Assembly (NCBI GenBank): GCA_029717555.1
Contig: JAMDHS010000046.1
Coordinates: 1 to 64,000, forward strand
DNA: 64,000 nt
From: Peribolospora baueri
Taxonomy: Eukaryota; Basidiomycota; Peribolosporomycetes; Peribolosporales; Peribolosporaceae
Reading direction: 5' to 3'
In this document: positions 35,194 to 46,005 of the stretch, piece after piece
Numbering within the stretch: position 1 is the stretch's first letter
Layout of the letters: every line of letters starts with the position of its first letter
Translations under genes and position numbers: made by a program
Notes under the pieces: generated by a model
Told to the model about the DNA's origin: nothing
Seen by the model: the letters and a program-made list of their open reading frames with translations, nothing else
Databases searched by the model: none

Positions 35194-37067
35194 ATGGCCT
35201 CTGCAAGCTTCAGAAATGCGTTCATTGTGGCAAGCAAGCGTACGCCCTTTGGCGCCTTTGGCGGCAAGTGAGTCTGCAGCGCTTCCTCCCTTGCCGTTGA
35301 CGCCGCCCCGCCCAGTTCTTTCCGACTTGGCCCCCTTCCATCTTGACATGAGCTCAACGCGCTGACGTCCTGCTTCCCATTTGTTTTGTCTTTTCTTCTG
35401 CTCCTCTTCTCGTCTCTCTCGCTCAGGCTGAAGGACCACACGGCCTCTCAGCTCGGCGGCATCGCCAGCAAGGCCGCCCTCGCGGAGCTTCCGGAGAACA
35501 TACAAGTGGACAGCGTCATCTTCGGGTGCGTTGCAATCGCTGGGGATCGCCGGTGTCAACGGCGTGGTTATCCGTTGCTCGTGTTTGAGGCCATGAGCGA
35601 GGTCTCACCGGGGTCCCACGCGCTGACGTCTCCCTGTTTTCTACCACCGCCACAGCAACGTTCTCCACTCCGACAACGCGGGCGCCTACCTCGCCCGTCA
35701 CGTCGGACACCGCGCTGGTCTCCCCGTCACGGTGCCTGCTTTGACTGTCAACCGGTGGGATATTCTCCATCCGTCATTTCTTGCACAGTGGATGACGATG
35801 ACGACGACGACGAGACTGAGCGCTGACGGAACGTGGAACTTTGTTTCGTCGTGTTTTCGCCCCGCTCGCAGACTTTGCGGTTCGGGTATGCAGTCTCTCA
35901 TCAACGGCGTACAGGAGATTCAGCTCGGTCAATCCGATGTCGTGGTGCGTGTTTCCCAGTCCAGTCCCTTCCGAAATGCGATCAGCTGCCGACGAGGTCG
36001 ACCGCGGCGCTCATCTCGCCGTTTTCTTTTCTTTCTCGCTCGCCTCCTCGCCTCCTTCATCGCACAGCTCACCGGCGGAGCAGAGAACATGTCCCTCTCC
36101 CCTTATACGCTCCACGGCGTCCGATTCCCTCCCACCAAGTACGGCGTCGATCTCAAGCTCGTCGATTCGCTTGCCACCGCCCTCGTTGACCAGGTGCCGA
36201 CGCCGACGCCGATGGGTGAGCAGGTGGTCTCTTCCTCCAGCGATTAGGCCCCGTTTGACCGGGGATCTTGACGTCGTTTTTTTTTTCTTCCATCGACGGC
36301 CGCACCTCTATCGTTCAGGGTGAGTTTGAAGACGGACAGTGACCATTCCAAGGCCAGGCGAGACCAGCGCTGCCCACGCCACCTACTGACGCGACCGCGC
36401 CTTCCTCCGCGTCCTCGAACAGCATCACGGCGGAAAACTTGGCAGAGAAGTACGGCATCACGAGGGAGCAGTGCGACGAGTTTGCGCTCAAGAGCCAGCA
36501 GAGGTGGCAGAAGGCGAACGAGGAGGGCGCGTTCAGGGACGAGGTGGTGCCGGTGGAGGTCAAAGTGAAGAAGGTGGGTGAAGGGCGGACGGGCGTGGAT
36601 GGCGTGGTTTCGACGGGCACTCATACATACGATCACGTCCTCTCCCTTCCTTTGTGTGGCTCGCGCAGGCGACAGAGATGTTGGCGGTGGACGAGCACCC
36701 GCGGGCCAAGATGACGATGGAATCGCTGGCGAAGCTGCCGTCGGTGTTCAAGAAGGGAGGCGTGGTGACGGCGGGCAACGCTTCGGGCATCAACGACGGC
36801 GCTGGCGCCAACGTGGTCGTCTCTGAAGACGCACTGAAAAAGTACTCGCTGACGCCCAAGGCGCGCGTCGTGAGCTACGGCATCACGGCGTGCGAGCCGA
36901 GCATCATGGGCATCGGGCCCGTGACGGCGATCCGTCTTGCACTGTCTCGCGCCAACCTCAAGATCGAGGACATTGACCTGTTCGAGGTCAACGAGGCCTT
37001 TGCTGCTCAGTTCCTCTCCGTGCAGAAGGAGCTCGGCTTGCCAGAGGAGAGGACGAACGTGTTCGGA

Positions 37068-37099
<32 letters not shown>

Positions 37100-37223
37100 A
37101 TCCGGGGCGAGGATCATGGCGAACCTGACGCACAACTTGCACAGGCTCCAGAAGAGGTACGCTGTCGGCTCGGCCTGCATCGGCGGCGGGCAAGGCGTGG
37201 CTGTCGTGCTGGAGCGTGTTTGA
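35194..37223 (+). CDS. Acetyl-CoA acyltransferase / 3-ketoacyl-CoA thiolase (ACAA2-like)
   Basis: Exons 35194-35267, 35427-35525, 35656-35754, 35872-35944, 36068-36215, 36319-36319 (1 nt), 36423-36573 and 36669-37223 give 399 residues, the normal thiolase length. It cleaves or forms 3-ketoacyl-CoA. Features are [16 protein letters not shown], the nucleophile Cys in [10 protein letters not shown] (split at R), [34 protein letters not shown], the His in [16 protein letters not shown] and the second Cys in CIGGGQG. There is no PTS1 (it ends VLERV) and no evident PTS2, so a mitochondrial or cytosolic site is more likely than peroxisomal. The one-nucleotide exon is needed to join ATG-G to C-ATC as Met-Gly-Ile; without it the frame is lost in a conserved stretch. 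Confidence 0.93.
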
Positions 37224-37632
37224 GAGGGCGGCCCCCCGTTGTTCGTTTGCGTCCGTGAGGTGCTGTTGTCCCGCATAGAAAGCATCTCGTGTTCGTCGTC
37301 AAATCCGATCCCGATAAGTAGGAGGCGTGAATGAACATGAATGAAGATGAATGTGACCGACGACGCCTTGCTGACGTTGGATAGCGTGTGATGTGATCCT
37401 TTTTGCGGGGCCAACTCGATCGACTGCATTGACGACGCTCCGAAATAAGAATAAGAGCGGCGGCGGCGACAACGGCGACGACGACGATGACGACGACGTT
37501 GTCTGTAACCTTGTCTATAAACAACGGCAACGGCAACCGCAACCGCAATATCACCATGGCCACGACCTAAGACGACGACCACGGCAGGCGGGGCTCACCT
37601 TTGTCGTCCTCGGCTCACATCGGCGGACGACG
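37224..37632. other. Intergenic with trinucleotide repeats
   Basis: About 400 bp downstream of the thiolase. It contains simple repeats: GACGAC/GATGACGAC near 37470-37500 and CAACGGCAACCGCAAC near 37520-37550. No gene was seen. Confidence 0.5.
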
Positions 37633-37705
37633 TGATTAATTTAGTTAATGCATTACCAAGAGCATTAATATTTTTGGTATCTAATTCATAATAATGTTTA
37701 GTTTG
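37633..37705. other. AT-rich patch, possibly organelle-derived
   Basis: About 70 bp of strongly AT-rich sequence (for example TTAATATTTTTGGTATCTAA) inside GC-rich DNA. The change of composition is abrupt at both edges. It resembles mitochondrial sequence, but I cannot match it to a gene from memory. Confidence 0.4.
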
Positions 37706-38156
37706 GTGGCTCTGCCCAGTAGGAATATAGTAAACGAATATCCACGATACTGCGAGGTGGGTTTCCGAAGTTCAAAGAGAAGGGATAAATTTACTGCGTT
37801 TCCTGAATTATCTTCTTCCCGTTTTCAGATCCTCGACCTCACAGGCGTGTGGTTACACGCTGCTAGTTTCGAAAGATTTTGTTGGGATCCAGTTGGAAAA
37901 GACCCATTTCCGGGGTCGCCTTTGTCATCACCTCCTCCGGAAGGAGGTGAGCGGGCTGTGCACTTCAGAGAGGAGCATCTCGGAGAGTCGGAACAGACGT
38001 ATCAAGACATGGAAGACGTGATGCTCCAAGAGCCGCTCATCAGGCCAATCACCCAGACCCTCCTCCTAGACGACACGTCAGTTGGCGATGACGCTCTCAA
38101 GCTCTCCCCTTGTCGCGAACTCAGGGTCCTTAGCTTGGCCAGGACCAAAGTGACAG
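37706..38156 (+). pseudogene. Truncated fragment of an LRR-like gene
   Basis: Between the AT-rich patch and the DUF3074 gene lie at least two exon-like pieces. One ends ...YPRYCE before a GTGGGT donor. A second (37829-38156) follows a TTTTCAG acceptor and ends at a GTGCTCG donor. The second reads ILDLTGVWLHAASFERF and, near its end, LLLDDTSVGDDAL followed by LRVLSLARTKVTG, with the spacing of a leucine-rich repeat. No later exons follow, because the DUF3074 start is 83 bp further on. It looks like the remnant of a host gene cut off at its 3' side; whether it is transcribed is unknown. Confidence 0.45.
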
Positions 38157-38238
38157 GTGCTCGTCCTTCTTTCTCTCACACCGACCTCGTCCTCGACCCA
38201 ACCCTACACCCTTTCTCATCCCACTTCCTCCCCCCTCC

Positions 38239-39270
38239 ATGGCTCAGCCCGCCTCCACCGCCACGCCGTCCCTCGCGGCGGCCCCCACCTTCTCCCTCGC
38301 CCCCATCGACGTCACCGATGTACCACGCCCCGGCACCGAGGACTATGCCGCCTTCCTCAACCGCTACTTCGACACCGCCCAGTCCATCGTCGACTCGGTG
38401 CCCAGCTGGAAAAAGGGCAAGGTCTACGGCAATCACCACCTCCAGACCCAGACCTACGACAACGGCAGGGAGGGCAAGTTTGGCTGGCACGCCAGGGAGA
38501 GCAGGCTCGACTCGGGACAGGACGACACGTTGGGCTATGACAACTTCAGACATATCTTCATGGTCGGTTATACGTATTGTCAGGAGCAGTATATCGAGTC
38601 GCTCACCGAAGTCAAGTGCTTGGAGAAGGTCGAGGAAGGCGTCGCCGAGAGTCAGTCTCCTCCTTTCTTTCTCCTTTCTCCTTTCTCCCTTTGCCTTGTT
38701 CCCTTCGCCTCACTCCCTCTCCTCCCTTCCTCCCACCCCACTCGCACGCAGTCTGGCTCCTCTCCTACACCTTCCCCCGACCCGTCTCTCCGCGCAACTT
38801 TGTCCAACGCATTCTCTCCTACGCCTTCCCCCGACCCGTCTCTCCGCGCAACTTTGTCCAACTCATTCTCACCCGCGAGACCTCGCCCACCCCAGAGCGC
38901 CTGGGTGCCTTCCTCATCGTCTCTGTCCCCATTCACCATCCCTCCGCCACTAAGCCGAAAAGGAGGCGGCAGATCAAGCGCGCGTATGCGAGCGTGGAGG
39001 AGGTTCGTGAGGTCACCACCGAGGACGGCAGGAAGGGCATCCAGTGGAGGTGAGTCGACCCGCACGACGAAAGCCATAGCTGAAGGAACGCTCGCTCCAA
39101 CCCCGCCTTTTTCTTTTCTTTCCCTCTCTCTGTCTCGCCTGTCACATCAAAGAGCGGCCACCATCTCCAAGCCTGCCGGCTGGATTCCAGCTTTCCTCTC
39201 CGAAGGTAAAGATGTGACAGCGCTTCGAAGAGTCCACGCTCCGACTCACCCCCTTTCGCAGATGAACTGA
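38239..39270 (+). CDS. DUF3074 (START-like) domain protein with internal duplication
   Basis: Exons 38239-38650, 38752-39049 and 39153-39270 give 275 residues. DUF3074 proteins are fungal and belong to the START/Bet v1-like lipid-binding fold; function is unknown. Recognised parts are VPSWKKGKVYGNHHLQTQTY, WHARESRL, the core IWLLSYTFPRPVSPRNFVQ, TPERLGAFLIVSVPIHHP, ASVEEVREVT and the C-terminal SKPAGWIPAFLSE. The core motif is present twice in tandem because of an exact-length 54-bp in-frame duplication (38761-38814 and 38815-38868). The family usually continues with a short helix after the GWIP motif; here the frame ends soon after (stop at 39268-39270), or a final intron at 39205 could extend it. 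The 3' end is therefore uncertain. Confidence 0.75.
   Translation: MAQPASTATPSLAAAPTFSLAPIDVTDVPRPGTEDYAAFLNRYFDTAQSIVDSVPSWKKGKVYGNHHLQTQTYDNGREGKFGWHARESRLDSGQDDTLGYDNFRHIFMVGYTYCQEQYIESLTEVKCLEKVEEGVAESQSPPFFLLSPFSLCLVPFASLPLLPSSHPTRTQSGSSPTPSPDPSLRATLSNAFSPTPSPDPSLRATLSNSFSPARPRPPQSAWVPSSSSLSPFTIPPPLSRKGGGRSSARMRAWRRFVRSPPRTAGRASSGGESTRTTKAIAEGTLAPTPPFSFLSLSLSRLSHQRAATISKPAGWIPAFLSEGKDVTALRRVHAPTHPLSQMN
38761..38868 (+). repeat. 54-bp in-frame tandem duplication in DUF3074 exon 2
   Basis: Two adjacent 54-bp units differ at only a few bases. They encode LSYTFPRPVSPRNFVQRI and LSYAFPRPVSPRNFVQLI. The frame is kept, so the protein gains 18 residues within its conserved core. Confidence 0.9.
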
Positions 39271-39512
39271 ACTCATGCTTCGCTCTCTTCTCCATCGTTT
39301 TAAATAAAAAACCAAGACGTCAGCTCCTTACTCTGGCGCTTCCATTTCATAGTTCCCCGAGCCTCACATTACCTGAAATCACCTGAACACGTATCGGTCT
39401 GTAAATGGTGCAGTCCGAACACAGTCTGTAATGGTACAATCTGAACCGTCTCGACGGTCCCGCTTCTTCGGTCCGCTCTTTGGACTCCAGATGATCCGAT
39501 CTGATCTGGCCT

Positions 39513-42500
39513 TCATCGAGCCCATCGAGGAGGTGGAGCTCCTCCGCCTCGAGGAGGAGGAGGAAGGTTTCCTCGAGGAGGAGGAAGCCCCCCTCCTCCT
39601 CTGCTTGCTCTCTGCCCTCCTCCGTGCCCTCCGTATCCGCCTCCGCTCGCACCTCCTCTGCTCCCATACCCTCCGCTTCTCCCAGCCTCGTCGTAACCTC
39701 CATACCCTCCGTAACCGCCATACGAGACTCCTCCGCCTGAATGCCCTCCGGCCGCGCCGCCGCCGCCGTATCCCCCATACGCACCACCGCCTCCCGACGA
39801 CCGGCTCGTCGCCCCTCCATAGCCTCCATAGCCTCCGTAGCCTCCCCCTCTGCTCCCGCTCGTCCCACCCCCATAGGCGCCGCCACCATATCCTCCACTA
39901 CCCCCGTACCCTCCGTACGAGCTGCCGCTCGAGCTTCCGTAGCCACCATACCCCCCACCGCCGCCACCGCCACCGTACCCTCCTCCATATTCCCTTCCTC
40001 CTGACGAGCGACTCGCGCCGTTATAGCCTCCATGGCCTCCATGGCCTCCATAGCCTCCCCCTCCACCTCCCCCTCCACCGTATCCTCCACTACCGCCGTA
40101 ACCCGCATACGGACCTCCTCCCGATGACCGGCTTCCGCCTCCATAGCCTCCTCCATAATCACCGTGACCTCTGTAAGGACCACCTCCCGCTTCACTGCCG
40201 TATCTCCCGCCACCGCCGCCGCCGTACCCTCCGTACGCCCCTCCTCCAGGTGGCCGACTCATGGCGCCCCCCCGACCGCCCATCCCCGGTCCGCCGCCTC
40301 TCCCTCGACCCCTACCGCGCTCGCCACCACCCCTGCGCACCCAATCTCGGTCGCCCTCTGTGAGCATGCGCTTGGGCAGCCGAACGCCGCGCAACAACAC
40401 GCTTCTGTGCGGCGTCTTTTGGCGAGGGAAGAAGTAGAGCACCGAGAGCGAGCGGTCGTTACGGATGTCCTGGAGATCCTGCGAAGTCAGCGGGGACGTA
40501 AACGTCGAGCCGGGCACGCAGACTGGGTCTGCGAGCACCTCGCCCGTGATACCGCCGCTGCGTTCCGGATCGAGGGGGATCCGCTGGCCAGATGGTGATG
40601 AGTGAATGGATCGCTCCGTCAGTGGATGCCCTCTTGGTCAGCGAACAGCCACGCCAAACAAGACTCACTTCCGAGCTCTTGCGCTTGGTGTACAACCCAC
40701 AAAGGAGGTCGTACAGCTTGTGCTCCTCGCTGACAAAGAGCGTGTGATTGCCAAACATATTCCTCCGCACCTCGTCCTCCGTCAGTTCCTCGTACTTGGG
40801 CAGCAGGGCGGTCAAAAGCCTCTTCTCGTCGATGAACGGCAAGAGCGCGACGCCTTGCCAGGCCATCTTCTTCCCATTCATGTCGATCTCAAACTCGGTC
40901 GGGTAAAAGTCGATGATCTCCGAGTCGTCATCCATCATCAGAGGCCTCAGCACCGGCGGGATGCTGGCCCGACTGGCGGCGGGAAGGACGCCCATGAGCT
41001 GCTCGAATGGCTTGAAAGGTGAACCGAGCTTGAAGGTGATATCAAGCGAAGCGATGTCGGTGAAGTCGGCGGCAAACGGCGAGAAGTGGTAAGGGTAATA
41101 CCACTGCCACGAAGGACAACCCTGGTAGTAGTAGGCCAACACCCAGCAGAGACCCTCCATGTACGATTTTACAATCGCGCGCCGAGCCTCGGTGTCGCTG
41201 AGGTCCAGCCCGAATTTTTGTTGGTAGTACCGCTCCTTGTAGCCCGGCTCCCAGAGTCTGCCGATGGGAGAGAAATGGTGAGAAAGCGGGAACGGTCAGC
41301 TCGATTCGTACCTCGCCGCGTACTTTCACCTGGGAACATGCCACTCACTTGACGGTGTCCACGTAATCGACCGTGCCATCAGCATTGATCTTTCTCGTAA
41401 GTTTAGCAGCTGCAAAGCTCTTATCGGCTGCATCTTCGTCCTCCTCCTCTTCCTCCTCCTCCCCTTCCGCTTCCTCGTCCCCACCGGGCGTGACGTCGTC
41501 GTGCTTCCGCTTGACGCCGTGAGAGCCCTGCCCATCGTCGTCTTGCGCCTCCTCTTCGGCCGCCTTGGGCTTCTCAGGTGCATCGCTCTTTCCGATACCG
41601 TCAACGTCGTCGGAGACGTTCTCGGAGCCGCCGTGCACACCTGCACCCTTGCCGTCCGCATTGGCGTCGTCATCGAGTTTCTCCTCGACGCTCTGAGGTG
41701 CGTTCTCTTCAACAACGGTAGAAGCCTGACTGGAAGCTACGCCGTTGTCTTTGGCATCGACATCGCCTTTGGCGCCGTCACCTTCGCTCATAAGCTCATC
41801 TCTGAGCCGATCAGCAGCGCTCTGGTTTGCACCATCGACGTCGAGATCATCTCTGAGCCGATCAGCAGCGCTCTGGTTTGCACCATCAACGTCGAGCACC
41901 TTGTGCTCCAATTCTTGTGCTTTCCTTGCATCGCTCTCCAATTTGCGCCGTTTCGAGGCCGCGTCTTGACGCTCTTCGGCTGCGATCGTTGGAGAGCAAA
42001 GACAGAACGAACGCGGGAGGTCAGGTACCGGCACAGAAGCGAGCGATGATCGCAAGAATCCACAAGGCCCTCGAGGGAAACTCACCTTCTCTCCTCCTTC
42101 GAAAGATATCGTCCTCCTCCTTAGCCAGCCCATCCAGAATCAACTGCGCCCTGGCCAGCTCTACCTTACCATGTCTGGTGAGATACCCTCCCATGCGCGC
42201 CAATTCCCTCTTCCAAATTTTGACAAGGAGGTCGATCGCTCCCTCTCGGATCTCCAGACTGGGAAGGTGGGGCAGGAAGTCGTTTCCGACGAAGAAGATG
42301 AGGAACACCCAGTCGTCGATTGCCCGTTCAAGGTCCGACGGGAAGGGCAGACCAGGGACGTCGAGCTCCACCTCGAGATATTCGCGCAAAATGCAGACGT
42401 CAAGGAAGATGAAGGGTTTCTTCTCTGGTGCACCTTTTTGGGCGACATCATGCTCATCAACTTTATTCTTTTTCTCGCCTGGTCGGGAGCAAGATGAACA

Positions 42501-43895
42501 ATCGAGCCCAGGAGAAATGGGTGAGCGAGACATTCCCAACGAGAAACAAACGATTAGAGCTGAGCTGCCAGAGTCCTAAACCCACCAGTGCATTCAGCAG
42601 CGAAGTGCCCAACCTGCCCGCAGATGCGACAACCTTTATTTTTGGCGTCCTGGGCGAACACGTCCTCACGGAGGACTTTGAAGTGGGGCTCATGAGTGGC
42701 GAGGGAAAGCATGATCAGGTCGGCATCCTGTGGTCGTGTTCCGCCAAGGGAGAGTTCAAGGGAAGAGACAAGGATTGCTTAGTAAAGTGTATGAAGAACA
42801 AGGACTCGTAAGCCTTCACGGCATACGAAGGAATACACTCACGAGACCATAGATGACATGCTTGGTGTTGGGGTCATGCTCTGGATGACTGCGTTGTCGG
42901 CGGATGTGCTCCATGATCTTGTGCTCTCCCTCTCCCGGCACGCTGGCGTCAGACAAGATAACTTGTATCTGTGGGGTACAACAATCCGAGATGAAAAGAT
43001 ACAAGGAACGTGAGCCATCTGCGACGGGGAATTCGGGGCCTCTACAGCGCAAGAAGGCCGGCGCGTACACTAACGTTTTTCCACCCGGGATCATCATTAA
43101 GCTTTTGAGCAACCCAATATCTCAAACTTGCCGCCAAAAGGTCCATAAACGGCGTTCCAGGCGTGATGGCGTTACTGTCCCAACTCTTCTTTCCAGTGTT
43201 TGGGTCTTTGAGCTCCTTTCCCATAGCCTTCCACTCCTCCAACGCAGCCTCCATCTCATGAGCCTTGATCTCCGCCTCTTGGGCCGAACGAAAACGTCGA
43301 GACCGTTGCTGGTTCATCTTAGCTCGCGGTGCTACACCGTCGATGGCCATGAAGAGAAGTTTGCGAGGGCGAATCATGTTCACGACGCGCTCAGTGTACT
43401 TGAACACTTCTACCATCATCTCTTCTTCCGTCTCTGGGGCAGGCTGCGAGAGGTGAAGGATGGAGTGAGATGAAGGAAAGCGCTTAGCGATTTCTGAACA
43501 AGACTGGGAGTTGCGACGACATCACGCCACCAGCCCGTCCCGATCGAGATCGGCGAGCCGAGAAAACACTCACCTTTCCCTCAGGGTGCGTACAAGGATG
43601 TACGATACCATTCATGTCAAGGTAAAGACAGTCGAACTCCTCCCCATTTGGATTAGGCCTCGAAATGTCCACGGGTAGCTCCGTCTCCGTCCCATCTCGT
43701 TCCGGGACCTTAACGGGCTCCTCCTCGGCCACCGAAGCAACGATCCGAGGGTATTTCTTCGAGAGCCATCTGAACAAAGCGGGAACACCCTATCAGGAGA
43801 AAGGTGGAGGAAAAGACAGATGAAGGCGATCAGTTTTGTCCTTTCGTCTCAACTCGCCTCGTATCATGCGGAGCTCAGAACTAGAAACTGACCAT
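39513..43895 (-). CDS. RAT1: 5'-3' exoribonuclease 2 (Rat1/Xrn2)
   Basis: Exons (minus) 43895-43893, 43789-43574, 43443-43075, 42968-42843, 42727-42586, 42478-42086, 41973-41349, 41257-40669 and 40583-39513 give 1177 residues. Nuclear Rat1 degrades 5'-monophosphate RNA in rRNA processing and transcription termination. The first coding exon is the ATG alone, giving [18 protein letters not shown]. Catalytic acids lie in [48 protein letters not shown] and [19 protein letters not shown]. The CCHC knuckle [14 protein letters not shown] marks Rat1 rather than cytoplasmic Xrn1. [14 protein letters not shown] and LVGNDFLPH-like [16 protein letters not shown] are also conserved. The middle linker is acidic and carries a 17-residue tandem duplication. 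The last exon encodes about 250 residues of [14 protein letters not shown] repeats, a likely RNA-binding, phase-separating tail. Confidence 0.95.
39590..40310 (-). repeat. GGYGG-coding repetitive tract in RAT1 last exon
   Basis: The tract is made of irregular repeats of glycine codons with TAC (Tyr) and of the SRSSGGG unit. On the plus strand it appears as CCTCCATAGCCTCC-type repeats. This explains the long spurious open frames on both strands here. Confidence 0.85.
41801..41902 (-). repeat. 51-bp in-frame tandem duplication in RAT1
   Basis: Two nearly identical 51-bp units encode [17 protein letters not shown] and [17 protein letters not shown], back to back in the acidic linker. The frame is preserved. 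Confidence 0.9.
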
Positions 43896-44276
43896 GATGA
43901 AAGCGCCGAAATAACGCGCTTTGACGGATCTCCTTGCCGCCTTGACGACCTATAGCCTTCGATCAAACTAGTGATGGAAAGATGGATGGACGGAGGACAG
44001 CGAATGATTGAAATTCCTTGCGGAGACCGCGACACCGTTCCCAAAGCCTCGTAGCTGCGGCAATCATACCACGTGACCGTTGACAGACCGATGCCGGACA
44101 TGGGATCAGTGATCGAGAGGAAGCCAATGAGGCCTACTTTGTACCTCCAGCCATCCCCTTCCCCCAGCACACAAGTAGAGGACTAACTGTGCTGTGGACG
44201 AGGATCCTCGCAGCTTTCGCATCTCTTCTCCCTCTTTGACCTCTCTCTCGTACGCATCTCCCTCCGAAGCTCAAGC
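43896..44276. promoter_or_regulatory. Divergent promoter region, RAT1 / MTP18-like
   Basis: 381 bp between the ATGs of two oppositely oriented genes. No TATA box was recognised. No other gene was seen. Confidence 0.4.
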
Positions 44277-45581
44277 ATGTCCACCCAAAGCTCCCCGATG
44301 GAGAGCCGCAATCGCCCAGGCCACCTCTCTGAAGAGACGGCTTCGGAGGGTAACGCCCGATATGCTGCCTACGCTATGCGATTGCGAACACTTATCAAAG
44401 CAACTAGTCGGTGAGCTGCAGTATTCGAATATAAAATGGAATCGTGCACTCAGACCGCGAGGGCTTGCAAAAGTCGATTTCAGTCCGAGCTTACGCTTGC
44501 TCACTACCCTCCGTCGTTATCCTTTCATCTCATTTTCTTCTTTTTCCCTCTCTCCCTTCTCCCTATTTTCTACCTCTCTCCCTTCCCCCCTTCCCCCCCA
44601 GCTATCTTGCATATACCTCCGACGTGGGCGAAGCCTTCCGTCCGCTTACGCACCCCAATGTCGTTCGAGGTGCTTACGCGGTATCCTGGGCATACCTCAT
44701 CGGCGATGGTAAGTCCTTCTCTCTCTAGAAGACCTCAGTGTTTTTTTCTTCTTTGGCTCTTTCTCTCAAGCTTAGCACGTCCATTCTACCTGTGCACCCA
44801 CCTCTGTCCCTTTTTATATCGCAGTTAGCTACGCCGGCTACATGGCTCGAAAGGCGCCATTAGGCCGGCAGGAGACGGAGCGAGGCTTCTCGGAGAATGA
44901 GCGTATCGCCTTGGTTGTAACCAAACGCGCACTCTTCCAGGGTGTCGCGAGCATGGCGTTGCCTGCCTTTACAATCCATTCGGTGCGTCGAGAGGTTGGC
45001 TTCTTTTGGAGTGGAAGCGGAGGCGAGAGGGGAGGAGATGTGGGCAGAGGAGTGCCTGTCATGTGAATGCGGGGAAGAACGTTTCTTTGACGGCTTCTTC
45101 TTTTATTTCGAATCCTTAATATACGGACTCACGTCGACCTTTGCCCTTCCTTCCTTCCTCCCTCTTCAGATCGTCAAATATTCTGCGCCCCTCTTCGAGA
45201 AAGTAAAGAGCACGCGCGTACGGTCTGTTGGACCCACTGCTGCCGGATTGTTGGTCGTGCCATTTTTGCCGTACATGTAGGTCGAGCTGTCCTCCCCGGC
45301 TCAGTTCGACTCGGATGGGACACTGGATGCAGCGGACCTGACCATGCGATTGATCTCCTTTCATCAATTTCGCTCTCACCATTTCCCCCATCCCCCACAG
45401 GTTCGACCACCCCGTAGAAGTAGCCGTCGAACGGGCCTTTGATTGGATTGAAGATCGACTGGCCGAGAGCAAACAGAAGCGCGGAGCTCTCAATGCTGCT
45501 CAGAAGAGCCGAACAGCCGTGGACGACGGACCAGAAGAGAGTCCGGACGCGAAGGCTGGCAGGAGGGAGAAGGATCTTTGA
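44277..45581 (+). CDS. Mitochondrial fission process protein 1 (MTP18-like)
   Basis: Exons 44277-44410, 44602-44708, 44825-44982, 45170-45276 and 45401-45581 give 228 residues. MTP18/MTFP1 is an inner-membrane protein that influences mitochondrial fission. The family core is clear: YLAYTSDVGEAFRPLTHPNVVRGAYAVSWAYLIGD, VSYAGYMARK, RALFQGVASMALPAFTIH, then VGPTAAGLLVVPFLPYMFDHPVEVAVERAFDW. Three or four hydrophobic segments alternate with polar loops. The N-terminal ~40 residues are Ser/Arg-rich without acidic runs until SEET, and could act in import. The C-terminus is a charged tail. Its start is 381 bp from RAT1 on the other strand. Confidence 0.88.
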
Positions 45582-46005
45582 TAATAGAACTAAGCTGGGC
45601 TCGGATGGCGAGATTAAGGTGGTCTTATCTCTCTCTTTCTTACCCCCCGCATTTGCTACTTTTGATTTGACGACTCGGTGCTGGTGTTGGCTATTCCTTC
45701 GCAATTGTATGGCACTTCCTCTGTACACGTGTATGTAGGCGTCCAAGCTGATGAATACAGCAACATGGAGACGAGCATGCATCACCTTGTCCTATGACGG
45801 GATGGGTCTGTCCCTCTGGCAATCATCACGCCTCCGATCGATTACACGTGATCGCACATGGAACGAACGTCAGGACGCCCATCGACCTCCTCTATCGTGA
45901 ACTAACACAATCGACCATTCTCCTCCCCGCTCGCTCGCGTGAGGCCCCTGCACGCCCGTGCGCACGGGATTACCGGTGCAGTGTTGACCAGCCTCTGCGT
46001 ACACA
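45582..46005. other. Intergenic
   Basis: 424 bp between two plus-strand genes, holding a T/C-rich stretch (about 45630-45720) and the promoter of the next gene. No gene was seen. Confidence 0.5.

Noticed and set aside
39431-40363. Long plus-strand open frame, Leu/Arg/His-rich
   Set aside because: It is the antisense shadow of the RAT1 glycine-tyrosine-rich last exon, whose codon bias opens all frames.
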